Shown here: in pieces, positions 1 through 6,567 of the stretch | Position numbering within the stretch: position 1 is the first letter of the stretch | Layout of the letters: each line of letters opens with the position of its first letter | Source of the DNA: Alphaproteobacteria bacterium UBA7314 | GTDB lineage: Bacteria; Pseudomonadota; Alphaproteobacteria; MPNO01; UBA830 | Direction: 5' to 3' | NCBI GenBank assembly: GCA_002471575.1 | Contig: DKQG01000024.1 | Span: forward strand, 1-8,214 | DNA: 8,214 nt | Notes under the pieces: generated by a model | What the model was told of the DNA's origin: nothing | What the model saw: only the letters and a program-made list of their open reading frames with translations | Database searches by the model: none | Program-made: the position numbers and the translations under genes

Positions 1-55
1 CCGTCGGGGTTCGTAGTGATTGTCGCCGAGGCTCTGCTACTGATCCACCGTCGGT

Positions 56-1144
56 TCAGTCGACCGGTTTGAAAAAGCCGGCCGCCCGGTATTGCTTCGG
101 CCAAGCGTAATCCTCGATATCCAGCGCCCGGGCGGCGTGATGCGCGAAGTACGGGTCGTAAAGCTGTCCTTTTGCCATGCAGCATAAATCTGCGCGGCCT
201 TCGGCGATAACCTCGTTGATCTGTTGCGGGCCGCCCACATTTCCGACCGTCATAGTTGGGATGCCCGCCTCGTTTCGGATCCGTTCACTGAAAGGTGTTT
301 GAAACAGGCCGTCGACCCGGGGACGGACATCGTCAGTCACGTTGCCGCTTGAAACATCGACGATATCGATGCCCGCTTCCTTCAGCATCCTGCCGATCTC
401 GACCGCGTCGTCGACTTCGGTGCCGCCTTCCACCCAGTCATAGGCAGAAATACGCATGGAGACCGGTTTTTCATCGGGCCAGTTGTCACGGATAGCTCGG
501 AAGACCGCGAGCGGAAAACGCATTCGGTTTTCAAGTGGCCCGCCATAGTCATCGTTGCGGGTATTCGACAGCGGCGAAATGAAGCTGGAGATCAGATAAC
601 CGTGCCCGCCGTGGATCTCGATCATGTCGAATTCGGCTTCGTTGGCCCACCGCGTGCCCTGTTCGAACGCGTCGATCAAGCGCGCCATGTCGTCTTCGCT
701 CATCTGGCGCGGTGTCTGGCTGTCCGCCGAAAACGGTATGGGTGACGGCGCGATGATTTCCCAGGCCTGGTTGTCAGGCAGCGGGCCTCCGCCTTCCCAC
801 GCGACCTCGCAGCTCGCCTTTCGGCCTGCATGGGCAAGCTGGATGGCGATTTTTGCGTCCGAATGGCTGTGGACGAAATCTACCACTCGTTTCCAGGCGT
901 CGACATGTTCCGGCTTGTACATGCCGGCACAGCCGTTCGAAATCCGACCTTCCGGCGAAACATCCGTCATTTCCGTAATGACGAGTCCCGTTCCGCCCAT
1001 CGCGCGGCTGCCCAGATGTACGACATGCCAGTCGTTTACGGTGCCGTCGATAGCCGAATACTGGCACATCGGCGACATGACCAGACGGTTTCTGACGGTC
1101 ATTCCGCGAAGGGTGAAGGGCGTGAACATGGGGGTGTCGGACAT
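56..1144 (-). CDS. NADH:flavin oxidoreductase, YqjM-like Old Yellow Enzyme (ene-reductase)
   Basis: A 362-residue FMN-dependent TIM-barrel oxidoreductase, probably cytosolic, expected to reduce activated C=C bonds with NAD(P)H. Visible family marks are MSPMCQYSA at 23-31, with Cys27 and Tyr29 of the thiol-containing YqjM/XenA class; IQLAHAGRK at 101-109; HGGHGYL at 178-184 with the substrate-anchoring His178/His181 pair; the SPLSNTRNDDYGG loop near 190-202; and SMRIS with Arg231. Length is slightly above YqjM (about 338). The start is supported by AGGGA at 1155-1159, 10 nt upstream; Met6 is a weaker alternative. It lies 38 nt downstream of the fusion gene on the same strand, so the two are probably cotranscribed. 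Oddities: the usual Gly-Arg of the FMN-phosphate segment reads Ala-Lys (324-325), and the C-terminus QYRAAGFFKP lacks the arginine expected in YqjM's terminal QYERGWRF. Family assignment is firm; the substrate is unknown. Confidence 0.93.
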   Translation of the reverse strand: MSDTPMFTPFTLRGMTVRNRLVMSPMCQYSAIDGTVNDWHVVHLGSRAMGGTGLVITEMTDVSPEGRISNGCAGMYKPEHVDAWKRVVDFVHSHSDAKIAIQLAHAGRKASCEVAWEGGGPLPDNQAWEIIAPSPIPFSADSQTPRQMSEDDMARLIDAFEQGTRWANEAEFDMIEIHGGHGYLISSFISPLSNTRNDDYGGPLENRMRFPLAVFRAIRDNWPDEKPVSMRISAYDWVEGGTEVDDAVEIGRMLKEAGIDIVDVSSGNVTDDVRPRVDGLFQTPFSERIRNEAGIPTMTVGNVGGPQQINEVIAEGRADLCCMAKGQLYDPYFAHHAARALDIEDYAWPKQYRAAGFFKPVD

Positions 1145-1182
1145 TTCGGTATTTTCCCTGTCTGGATCTATGGGAGCGGAGG

Positions 1183-2298
1183 TCAGATAGGTTTACCCGC
1201 GCTTGTCGCCCATGCATTGGCCATGAATATATTGGATGGCAAGTGTTCGTCCAGCACCTTGCGGGCGGCTTCCGCACCAGCAACAGGAAGCATTCCTGTA
1301 TCGAGGACGCCGATTTGTTTCAGGGCCGAGCCCTGGTCCCAGTAGATGTGCTCATGGCAGACCTTGTCGCCACGGAATTTGACGATCAGGACCGTTGCCA
1401 GTTCTACGTATTCCTGGGTCGGCTCGATTTCCGGGAAATATCGGTCGAGCATCTGGTCGTGCTTGAAGCGAACCACGAGCTCCAGCACGACCCGGTCCGG
1501 GCCAAGAGTATGCGATACGGTGACGCTGCTGCGGTCCGTCGAATTCTGTTCGACGAAATGATACTTATAGAATCGTTTCAGCATGTCGTGTCCGACGCCG
1601 CCCGCAAGGGTTGCTACGTGATTTACGTAGGGGTCCGAAATCATGGTTTCCATGGTGGCGTCGACATCTCGTGTTTCGAATTCGTGGCGGATGTGTTCCG
1701 CAAAAAGCGCGACATAGTCGTAGTGTGGCCCTACCATGCGCCGGATCAGTTCAAGGGTCCGGGAATGTGCCAGGCTGTCGACGCGGCCATCAAAAGCGGG
1801 ATGACCGGGCAGCGAAAATCCGGCGGCAGCGTCGTGCCATTCGTAAACCCGGGAACCATTTGAGGGATCGAGGCCCGTCCGTAGGGCACACACAAGTGCG
1901 GATGCGTCCGAATCATCCTTTGTGCCGAATTGCCATACGGTAGGGCAGGCGCAGGCCCTGTTCAGGGTGTCAGCCGGCGCGGACGGATCGGGGTCAAAGG
2001 CGACGACCGCGTCGAACTTTCCGGCGACGGCCAATGCCGCTTCGATGGGTTTTCCATGGGCGATGCATACCGGGCCGCCAGTACATTCAGTTTTTTCAGC
2101 AAGCGTGTCGGCCGCGGCGGCCACCTCGGCTGGCGCCGGCGATCCAGGCAGATTAAGAACTGCGTAGCCTTCTTCCGCGAACAGGGTGCCACGCGCGTTC
2201 GCGATGCTGGCTGATACATCGCCACAAAGCAGCACCAGTCCCGGTCCGCTTCCGGACTCGTGGACTTGTAAATTTTGCTTGTCATCCGCTCTTCTCAT
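1183..2298 (-). CDS. Degenerate dienelactone-hydrolase-like domain fused to an NTF2/SnoaL-like domain
   Basis: A 371-residue two-part protein. Residues about 15-175 follow an alpha/beta-hydrolase pattern (GPGLVLLCG near 18-26, FDAVVAFDP near 95-103, FGTKDD at 124-129), but catalytic residues appear lost. No G-x-C/S-x-G elbow is present where AHGKP (80-84) stands, and the usual histidine of the Gly-His-Gly-Phe segment is Ala159 in AAAGF. Residues about 193-335 look like an NTF2/SnoaL-type cone fold with polar motifs DPYVNHV (222-228), GGVGH (233-237) and CHEHIYWDQ (314-322). Such folds can act as cyclases, isomerases or hydratases, or only bind ligand. No signal peptide or membrane segment is seen. 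The start has GGAG at 2308-2311, 9 nt upstream. It is the first gene of a pair with the ene-reductase, hinting at shared substrate chemistry. The C-terminal assignment is fairly sure, the N-terminal one moderate, and the function unknown. Confidence 0.75.
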   Translation of the reverse strand: MRRADDKQNLQVHESGSGPGLVLLCGDVSASIANARGTLFAEEGYAVLNLPGSPAPAEVAAAADTLAEKTECTGGPVCIAHGKPIEAALAVAGKFDAVVAFDPDPSAPADTLNRACACPTVWQFGTKDDSDASALVCALRTGLDPSNGSRVYEWHDAAAGFSLPGHPAFDGRVDSLAHSRTLELIRRMVGPHYDYVALFAEHIRHEFETRDVDATMETMISDPYVNHVATLAGGVGHDMLKRFYKYHFVEQNSTDRSSVTVSHTLGPDRVVLELVVRFKHDQMLDRYFPEIEPTQEYVELATVLIVKFRGDKVCHEHIYWDQGSALKQIGVLDTGMLPVAGAEAARKVLDEHLPSNIFMANAWATSAGKPI

Positions 2299-2398
2299 GA
2301 CGCTGTACTCCGTTTGCCTATTGTTGCGGTGTCAGGATGGTATTCAATCTCCCGGCGCGAAAGCCGCGTGAGGAAAGATAAGAATCGGGGAGGAAAAA

Positions 2399-2473
2399 TG
2401 GTGCCGCCGGTGAGAATTGAACTCACGGCCTCACCCTTACCAAGGGTGCGCTCTACCCCTGAGCTACGGCGGC
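2399..2473 (-). tRNA. tRNA-Thr (anticodon GGT)
   Basis: Read on the minus strand, a full cloverleaf of 75 nt folds. The acceptor stem GCCGCCG (2473-2467) pairs with CGGCGGC (2409-2403), followed by discriminator A and an encoded CCA (2401-2399). The anticodon stem CACCC/GGGTG encloses the loop TTGGTAA (2443-2437), with anticodon GGT at 2441-2439, reading ACC and ACT threonine codons. The T arm is GTGAG-TTCAATT-CTCAC, and the D arm contains AGCTC...GAGC. A run of five T (2398-2394) follows CCA directly, without a separate GC-rich hairpin before it, so this is at most a partial stop signal. The next gene in the same direction starts 100 nt downstream, so read-through is possible. Confidence 0.97.
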
Positions 2474-2489
2474 ATCCAAAGGGCGAAGC

Positions 2490-2517
2490 ACAATGCCATT
2501 GGCGGGCCAAATGTCAA
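2490..2517 (-). promoter_or_regulatory. Probable sigma-70-type promoter of tRNA-Thr
   Basis: On the minus strand a perfect -35 box TTGACA (2517-2512) is followed after 16 nt by CATTGT (2495-2490), a 3-of-6 match to the -10 consensus. A start about 7 nt further on would give a tRNA 5' leader of roughly 10 nt, which fits RNase P processing. The strong -35 and its position make this credible; the -10 element is weak. Confidence 0.55.
2499..2510. repeat. Short perfect dyad inside the tRNA promoter spacer
   Basis: TTGGC-GG-GCCAA is a 5-bp inverted repeat with a 2-nt centre, lying between the -35 and -10 boxes of the proposed tRNA-Thr promoter. Position suggests a possible operator. At this length and GC content chance is a real alternative. 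Confidence 0.3.
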
Positions 2518-2552
2518 CTGCATGTGTACCGGATTGGGGATATAACAATCGT

Positions 2553-2723
2553 ATGGAAAATGATGGTAAACCCCGCCCCAGCCGCGAGGAAGTACGCCGC
2601 GCCCGTCAGGCAGAAGCGCTGCGCGCCAATCTGCAACGCCGCAAGCAACAGGTGCGTGAACGGGAAGACGCCAGCAAGCGCGACGGCGGTCCGGCCGGCA
2701 GCGGCCCCGTGTCTCGTAAATAA
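2553..2723 (+). CDS. Small highly basic hypothetical protein upstream of murA
   Basis: A 56-residue protein of unknown function. Residues about 10-42 are rich in Arg, Lys, Glu, Gln and Ala (EALRANLQRRKQQVRERED at 21-39) and should form one charged amphipathic helix; the tail (44-56) is Gly/Pro/Ser-rich and likely disordered. No cysteine, signal peptide or membrane segment is visible. I chose the ATG at 2553 because the helix-forming segment follows it at once. An in-frame ATG at 2493 would add 20 residues with a different character and would overlap the tRNA promoter. A weak GGGGA stands at 2536-2540. From memory, similar short basic proteins with an ALRxNLxRRK-type core occur near murA in other alphaproteobacteria. 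RNA or ribosome binding is conceivable from charge alone but not shown. Confidence 0.65.
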   Translation: MENDGKPRPSREEVRRARQAEALRANLQRRKQQVREREDASKRDGGPAGSGPVSRK

Positions 2724-2730
2724 TCGCACA

Positions 2731-2763
2731 TTGCTGGCCATCGCCGGGTGTCAGCATTATAAA
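2731..2763 (+). promoter_or_regulatory. Possible murA promoter
   Basis: The 114-nt gap before murA contains the AT-rich CATTATAAA (2755-2763). TTGCTG (2731-2736), 18 nt and CATTAT (2755-2760) make a weak -35/-10 pair; TATAAA (2758-2763) is a better -10 but lacks a well-spaced -35. The same stretch can fold as a 6-bp stem with one G-U pair (2733-2738 with 2750-2755). It has no T-run after it, so I do not call it a terminator. Confidence 0.3.
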
Positions 2764-2804
2764 TCGCTGTCCCCAAACTTATCGGAATTTGAGACGTTAA
2801 CCAG

Positions 2805-2819
2805 CCGCGCGTCGCGCGG
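2805..2819 (+). promoter_or_regulatory. GC-only hairpin just upstream of the murA ribosome binding site
   Basis: CCGCGC (2805-2810), GTC loop, GCGCGG (2814-2819) forms a perfect 6-bp all-GC stem ending 11 nt before AGGA (2831-2834). With no T-run it is not an intrinsic terminator. It could affect leader stability or ribosome access, which is an inference only. Confidence 0.35.
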
Positions 2820-2837
2820 GTCGCATCAACAGGAAAA

Positions 2838-4115
2838 ATGGATCAGATCGTCATTCAGGGCGGCAATCGTCTTAGCGGAGAGATTGCAATCAGCGGCGCG
2901 AAAAATGCCGCACTGCCGCTTATGGCAGCCAGTTTGCTCAGCTCCGAACCTCTGAAACTCGCAAATCTGCCACGGCTGGCAGATATTTCGACTATGTCTA
3001 AATTACTGACGCAGCATGGGGTCGAGGTTCAGCAATCGGACGGCAAGGGTCCCGGGGTGACCATGACATTCGATGCCGCCGGGGTGGATAACACCATTGC
3101 ACCGTATGACCTTGTCCGCCGCATGCGGGCCTCCGTGCTTGTGCTAGGCCCGCTGGTCGCCCGGTTCGGTAAGGCAAAGGTTTCCCTACCGGGTGGATGT
3201 GCCATTGGCACACGGCCGGTCGATCTCCATATTCAGGGACTGGAAGCGCTTGGGGCCAGAATCGAACTGGATGGCGGGTATATAACCGCCATGGCGCCGA
3301 ACAGACTTGTCGGCGAAAAGGTTGCCTTTCCCTTCGTGTCTGTCGGGGCGACCGAAAACATCATGATGGCGGCGTGTCTGGCAAAGGGCGAAAGCGTCCT
3401 GACAAACGCCGCGCGCGAGCCAGAGGTTACGGATCTAGCGAATTGTCTCGTTGCGATGGGGGCAAAAATCGACGGGATTGGCTCCGATACACTCACCATT
3501 CAGGGCGTAGACAATCTGTCCGCTGCGACGCATGCCGTTGTCGGAGACCGCATAGAGGCGGGGACCTATGCGATGGCCGCGGCGATTACGGGCGGCGAAC
3601 TGACCCTTGCTGGTGTGCCGTCCGATATGCTTGAAGCGGTGTTCAAGACGTTGTCGAAAGCGGGGCTGATACTCGAAGATACGCCCAGGGGAACAAGTGT
3701 TAGCCTCGATCCCGGCGGGCTGCGCGGGGTCGACGTGATGACCGAACCTTTCCCGGGGTTCCCGACTGACCTGCAGGCGCAGGTCATGGCCATGATGTCG
3801 GTTGCCGAGGGCGCGGCTATGATCACCGAGACGATTTTCGAAAACCGGTTCATGCACGTGCCGGAGCTGTCGCGTATGGGGGCGAATGTTAACGTTCACG
3901 GCGCGTCGGTGATGGTGCGAGGCGTTGACCGACTGACAGGTGCGGAAGTGATGGCAACCGATCTGCGCGCGTCTTCGTCGCTGGTACTCGCGGCTCTTGC
4001 AGCCAGAGGGGAGACGGTGATACGGCGTGTGTATCACCTCGACCGCGGTTATGAACGTATCGAGGAAAAACTTGCGGCATGCGGCGCAGTTATCGAGCGC
4101 CGGTTCGAAGGATAG
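2838..4115 (+). CDS. murA: UDP-N-acetylglucosamine 1-carboxyvinyltransferase MurA
   Basis: Transfers enolpyruvate from phosphoenolpyruvate to UDP-GlcNAc, the first committed cytosolic step of peptidoglycan synthesis. At 425 residues it has the family length and the duplicated EPSP-synthase-type barrel. The N-terminus GEIAISGAKNAALP carries Lys22 and Asn23. The loop PGGCAIGTRPVDLH (118-131) holds catalytic Cys121 and Arg126, matching E. coli Cys115 and Arg120, so the fosfomycin-sensitive Cys form is kept. GFPTDLQAQ has Asp311 for E. coli Asp305, and YHLDRGYERIEEKL has Arg403 for Arg397. The start is set by AGGA at 2831-2834, an unusually tight 3 nt before ATG, and by alignment of the N-terminus to the family. 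It leads the plus-strand cluster; DUF2948 follows 13 nt after its stop, so these are probably cotranscribed. Confidence 0.98.
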   Translation: MDQIVIQGGNRLSGEIAISGAKNAALPLMAASLLSSEPLKLANLPRLADISTMSKLLTQHGVEVQQSDGKGPGVTMTFDAAGVDNTIAPYDLVRRMRASVLVLGPLVARFGKAKVSLPGGCAIGTRPVDLHIQGLEALGARIELDGGYITAMAPNRLVGEKVAFPFVSVGATENIMMAACLAKGESVLTNAAREPEVTDLANCLVAMGAKIDGIGSDTLTIQGVDNLSAATHAVVGDRIEAGTYAMAAAITGGELTLAGVPSDMLEAVFKTLSKAGLILEDTPRGTSVSLDPGGLRGVDVMTEPFPGFPTDLQAQVMAMMSVAEGAAMITETIFENRFMHVPELSRMGANVNVHGASVMVRGVDRLTGAEVMATDLRASSSLVLAALAARGETVIRRVYHLDRGYERIEEKLAACGAVIERRFEG

Positions 4116-4128
4116 GGACTGAAGACCG

Positions 4129-4566
4129 ATGTCCGAAAAAATGCTGAAACTCGCCGCTACAGATAAAGAGGATATAGTCGTCCTGTCGGCATTGTTGCAG
4201 GATGCCGTTGTTCCAGCGAGCGAAATGATCTACTTAGCCGCCGAGCACCGATTTGCTATCGTCGTGTACCGGTTTCGCTGGGAAGACGCGGGCGAGGAGA
4301 GGGTGTCTGGGGCAATTTATGAACGTATCCGCTGCGGTATCTCATTCGATAGGGTCACCGGGGTGCGCCACCGGAATCTGGATCAGTCGCAGCGCGGTGA
4401 AATGCTTGATTTACTGGCGCTCGAAGCAGCGAGAGAGTATGTAGACCTGCTTTTTGCGGGTAGCGCGACGATCCGGCTCGAGGTCGAGTCGATCCTTTGC
4501 CACGCGGAGGATTTAGGCGAAGCTTGGCCGACGAAGTGGCGCCCCGCACATAATGAGAGCGCCTGA
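4129..4566 (+). CDS. DUF2948 family protein
   Basis: A 145-residue soluble protein of a conserved alphaproteobacterial family of unknown function. Family features seen are an N-terminal LKLAATDKEDIVVLSALLQDAVV (7-29), a central hydrophobic strand followed by RFRWED (48-53), a GISFDRV segment (70-76), LLALEA (95-100), and a C-terminal FAGSATIRLEVESI (109-122) plus DLGEAWPTKWRPAH (128-141). No catalytic motif, metal-binding cluster, signal peptide or membrane helix is visible. The start ATG has AGGGACTGAAG just upstream (from 4114), beginning inside the murA stop codon; Met5 at 4141 is a possible later start. It sits between murA and hisG, an arrangement I recall from other alphaproteobacteria, but context does not fix a role. 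The family call is confident; the function is unknown. Confidence 0.9.
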   Translation: MSEKMLKLAATDKEDIVVLSALLQDAVVPASEMIYLAAEHRFAIVVYRFRWEDAGEERVSGAIYERIRCGISFDRVTGVRHRNLDQSQRGEMLDLLALEAAREYVDLLFAGSATIRLEVESILCHAEDLGEAWPTKWRPAHNESA

Positions 4567-4602
4567 CCTTTTAGGACGCTGGCATCGCCGCAGGAGAACA
4601 AG

Positions 4603-5268
4603 ATGATTGCCGCCAATGAAAATCTGCGTCTCGCCGTACCTCGCGGGCGCATATTAGAGGAATTGCTGCCGCTGATGGCGGAAGCCGGGATCGAGCCGGA
4701 ACCGGCATTTTACGACAAGCAGGAACGCAAGCTGGAATTCGCTTCCAACATCCCGAACCTGTCGATTCTGCGCGTCAGATCGTTCGATATTGCCACCTTC
4801 GTCGCTTTCGGCGTCGCCCAGATAGGTATTGCCGGCCGCGACGTGCTGATGGAGTTCGATTTCCCCGAGGTTTACGCACCGCTCGATCTTGGTATCGGGG
4901 CGTGCCGGATGGTGGTGGCGCAATCCCGAGAATTACACGAAAAGGACAACCCGCGCCGATGGAGCCATGTCCGGGTCGCCACCAAATATCCGGAAATCAC
5001 CCGCCGTCACTTCGCGGCCCGCGGTGTGCAGGCCGAATGCGTGAAACTGAATGGTGCGATGGAAATCGCCCCGTCGCTGGGTCTTTGCCGGCGGATCGTC
5101 GACCTCGTGTCCACGGGATCCACGTTGGAGGCAAACGGACTGGAGGAAGTAGAGGAGATCGCCAAGATCACTTCGCGTCTTGTCGTAAACCGTGCGGCGA
5201 TGAAAACCCGGCCGGAGGAAATCCATGGTTGGATCGACCGTTTCGAGGAGGCGCGGGATGCCGCTTAG
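4603..5268 (+). CDS. hisG: ATP phosphoribosyltransferase, short form (HisG catalytic subunit)
   Basis: Catalyses the first step of histidine synthesis, condensing ATP with PRPP to phosphoribosyl-ATP. The 221-residue length and absence of the roughly 80-residue C-terminal ACT-like domain identify the short form, which in known cases needs HisZ, a histidyl-tRNA-synthetase-like regulatory subunit, for activity and histidine feedback. HisZ is not in this window. Motifs are LRLAVPRGRI (8-17), QIGIAGRDVLMEF (73-85), VATKYPEITRRHF (125-137) and the PRPP loop IVDLVSTGSTLEANGL (165-180). AGGAG at 4592-4596 lies 6 nt before ATG and fixes the start. It begins 36 nt after DUF2948 and overlaps hisD by 11 nt, implying translational coupling between the first and last enzymes of the pathway. 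Confidence 0.97.
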   Translation: MIAANENLRLAVPRGRILEELLPLMAEAGIEPEPAFYDKQERKLEFASNIPNLSILRVRSFDIATFVAFGVAQIGIAGRDVLMEFDFPEVYAPLDLGIGACRMVVAQSRELHEKDNPRRWSHVRVATKYPEITRRHFAARGVQAECVKLNGAMEIAPSLGLCRRIVDLVSTGSTLEANGLEEVEEIAKITSRLVVNRAAMKTRPEEIHGWIDRFEEARDAA

Positions 5269-6550
5269 GCTGTCCCATAACGCGGCCGGATTTTCGGAGG
5301 ATTTCGACGCTTATATCTCCCGGCGCCGGGACTTTGCGGAGGATGTATCCGGAATCGTTGCCGACATCGTTGCAGATGTACGCCAACGCGGCGATGCCGC
5401 CGTGATGGATTACACGTCGCGGTTCGACCGGCTCGATGTATCGGGTGGATTGCGCCTGGATCCTTCCCTGATCGAGGCCGCCCGAGATGCCTGCCCGCCG
5501 GACCAGATTGCTGCGCTTGAAACTGCGGCTGCCAGAATTCGGGCTTTTCATGAACGGCAGCTGCCCGACGGTATTGCCTTTACCGATTCGGACGGTGTGC
5601 GTCTCGGTGCGCGGTGGACTCCCATTTCCGCAGCCGGTATTTACGTGCCCGGCGGTACCGCAGCCTATCCCAGCTCGGTCCTGATGAACGCGATACCAGC
5701 GGCGGTTGCCGGTGTGTCGCGGGTCGTCATGGTAGTGCCGACACCGGACGGGGAGACCAATCCGCTCGTGCTGGCAGCAGCGCACCTAGCGGGTGTGACA
5801 GAAATATATCGGATTGGTGGCGCGCAGGCAGTTGCCGCGCTCGCCTTCGGAACGGACACGATCGCGCCGGTGGATAAGATCACCGGTCCGGGGAATGCGT
5901 TCGTGGCCGAAGCAAAACGGCAGGTTTTCGGGACTGTCGGGATCGACATGATTGCGGGCCCGTCGGAAATTCTTGTTGTCGCGGACGCGGAAAACGATCC
6001 GGCATGGATTGCTGCCGATCTGCTGTCTCAGGCGGAACACGATACGTCATCCCAATCGGTGCTAATAACCGACAGCGGTGCATTGGCCGATGCGGTCGCC
6101 GATGGGATCGAGAGCCTTCTGGGGAACCTGCCGCGCCACGACATCGCGCGTCAAAGCTGGGAAGATCACGGCGCCATCATCCTTGTCGACAACCTGTTCC
6201 GCGCTGCAGAACTGGTCAACCGTATCGCACCCGAGCATCTGGAACTGGCTGTGGAGGACCCGGACGGCCTCGCCGAAAAAATCACCCATGCCGGGGCGAT
6301 TTTTCTGGGACGACACACGCCCGAGGCGATTGGTGATTACGTTGCCGGCCCAAACCATGTGTTGCCGACCGCGCAAAGCGCCCGGTTTTCTTCCGGGCTC
6401 GGAGTTATCGATTTCATGAAACGCACCACGTTGGTGTCTTGCGATGCGGATGCGCTTTCGCGGATCGGTCCCGCTGCGGTGACACTAGCGGAGGCCGAAG
6501 GACTAGACGCGCATGCCTGGGCGGTAACAGTCCGTCTGAACAAGCGCTGA
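5258..6550 (+). CDS. hisD: Histidinol dehydrogenase
   Basis: Zinc-dependent cytosolic enzyme that oxidises L-histidinol through the aldehyde to histidine with two NAD+, the last pathway step. It has 430 residues, the usual length. The signature from KITGPGNAFVAEAKRQVFG through IDMIAGPSEIL is intact. Zinc ligands can be placed at Gln258 and His261 (SQAEHD), Asp360 (GDYVAGPNHVLP) and His419 (DAHAWAVTV). The catalytic Glu326-His327 pair stands in RIAPEHLEL. These numbers match the E. coli enzyme almost exactly, which supports ATG 5258 over the in-frame ATG at 5225 that would lie deep in hisG. GAGGAG at 5245-5250, 7 nt before 5258, confirms it. The 5' end overlaps hisG by 11 nt; UPF0262 follows after 17 nt. 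Confidence 0.98.
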   Translation: MPLRLSHNAAGFSEDFDAYISRRRDFAEDVSGIVADIVADVRQRGDAAVMDYTSRFDRLDVSGGLRLDPSLIEAARDACPPDQIAALETAAARIRAFHERQLPDGIAFTDSDGVRLGARWTPISAAGIYVPGGTAAYPSSVLMNAIPAAVAGVSRVVMVVPTPDGETNPLVLAAAHLAGVTEIYRIGGAQAVAALAFGTDTIAPVDKITGPGNAFVAEAKRQVFGTVGIDMIAGPSEILVVADAENDPAWIAADLLSQAEHDTSSQSVLITDSGALADAVADGIESLLGNLPRHDIARQSWEDHGAIILVDNLFRAAELVNRIAPEHLELAVEDPDGLAEKITHAGAIFLGRHTPEAIGDYVAGPNHVLPTAQSARFSSGLGVIDFMKRTTLVSCDADALSRIGPAAVTLAEAEGLDAHAWAVTVRLNKR

Positions 6551-6567
6551 CGGCGGAACGGACGCCG
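6551..6567 (+). promoter_or_regulatory. Small hairpin covering the UPF0262 translation start region
   Basis: Immediately after the hisD stop, CGGCG (6551-6555) and CGCCG (6563-6567) form a perfect 5-bp stem around a 7-nt loop GAACGGA that contains the only purine-rich candidate ribosome binding site; the ATG follows the stem with no gap. This could tie UPF0262 translation to ribosomes finishing hisD. The stem is short, so chance is possible. Confidence 0.3.

Noticed and set aside
418..432. Possible attachment-site copy of the tRNA 3' end
   Set aside because: Only a short GTGCCGCC stretch is shared with the tRNA 3' end, lies inside the ene-reductase coding sequence, and is expected by chance.
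1243..1863. Long open frame of 206 codons antisense to the fusion gene
   Set aside because: It lies wholly opposite a gene with recognisable domains, has no recognisable motif, and is expected from codon bias in GC-rich DNA.
2340..2398. Rho-independent terminator after tRNA-Thr
   Set aside because: The T-run directly follows CCA without its own hairpin, and the later CGGC/GCCG stem is short and has no T-run.
3435..4037. Minus-strand frame of 200 codons inside murA
   Set aside because: murA is complete with all catalytic residues; the antisense frame is a His/Arg-rich shadow with no motif.
5225..5257. Earlier in-frame ATG for hisD
   Set aside because: It would add 11 residues inside hisG without family support, whereas 5258 has GAGGAG at good spacing and gives numbering that matches E. 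coli HisD.
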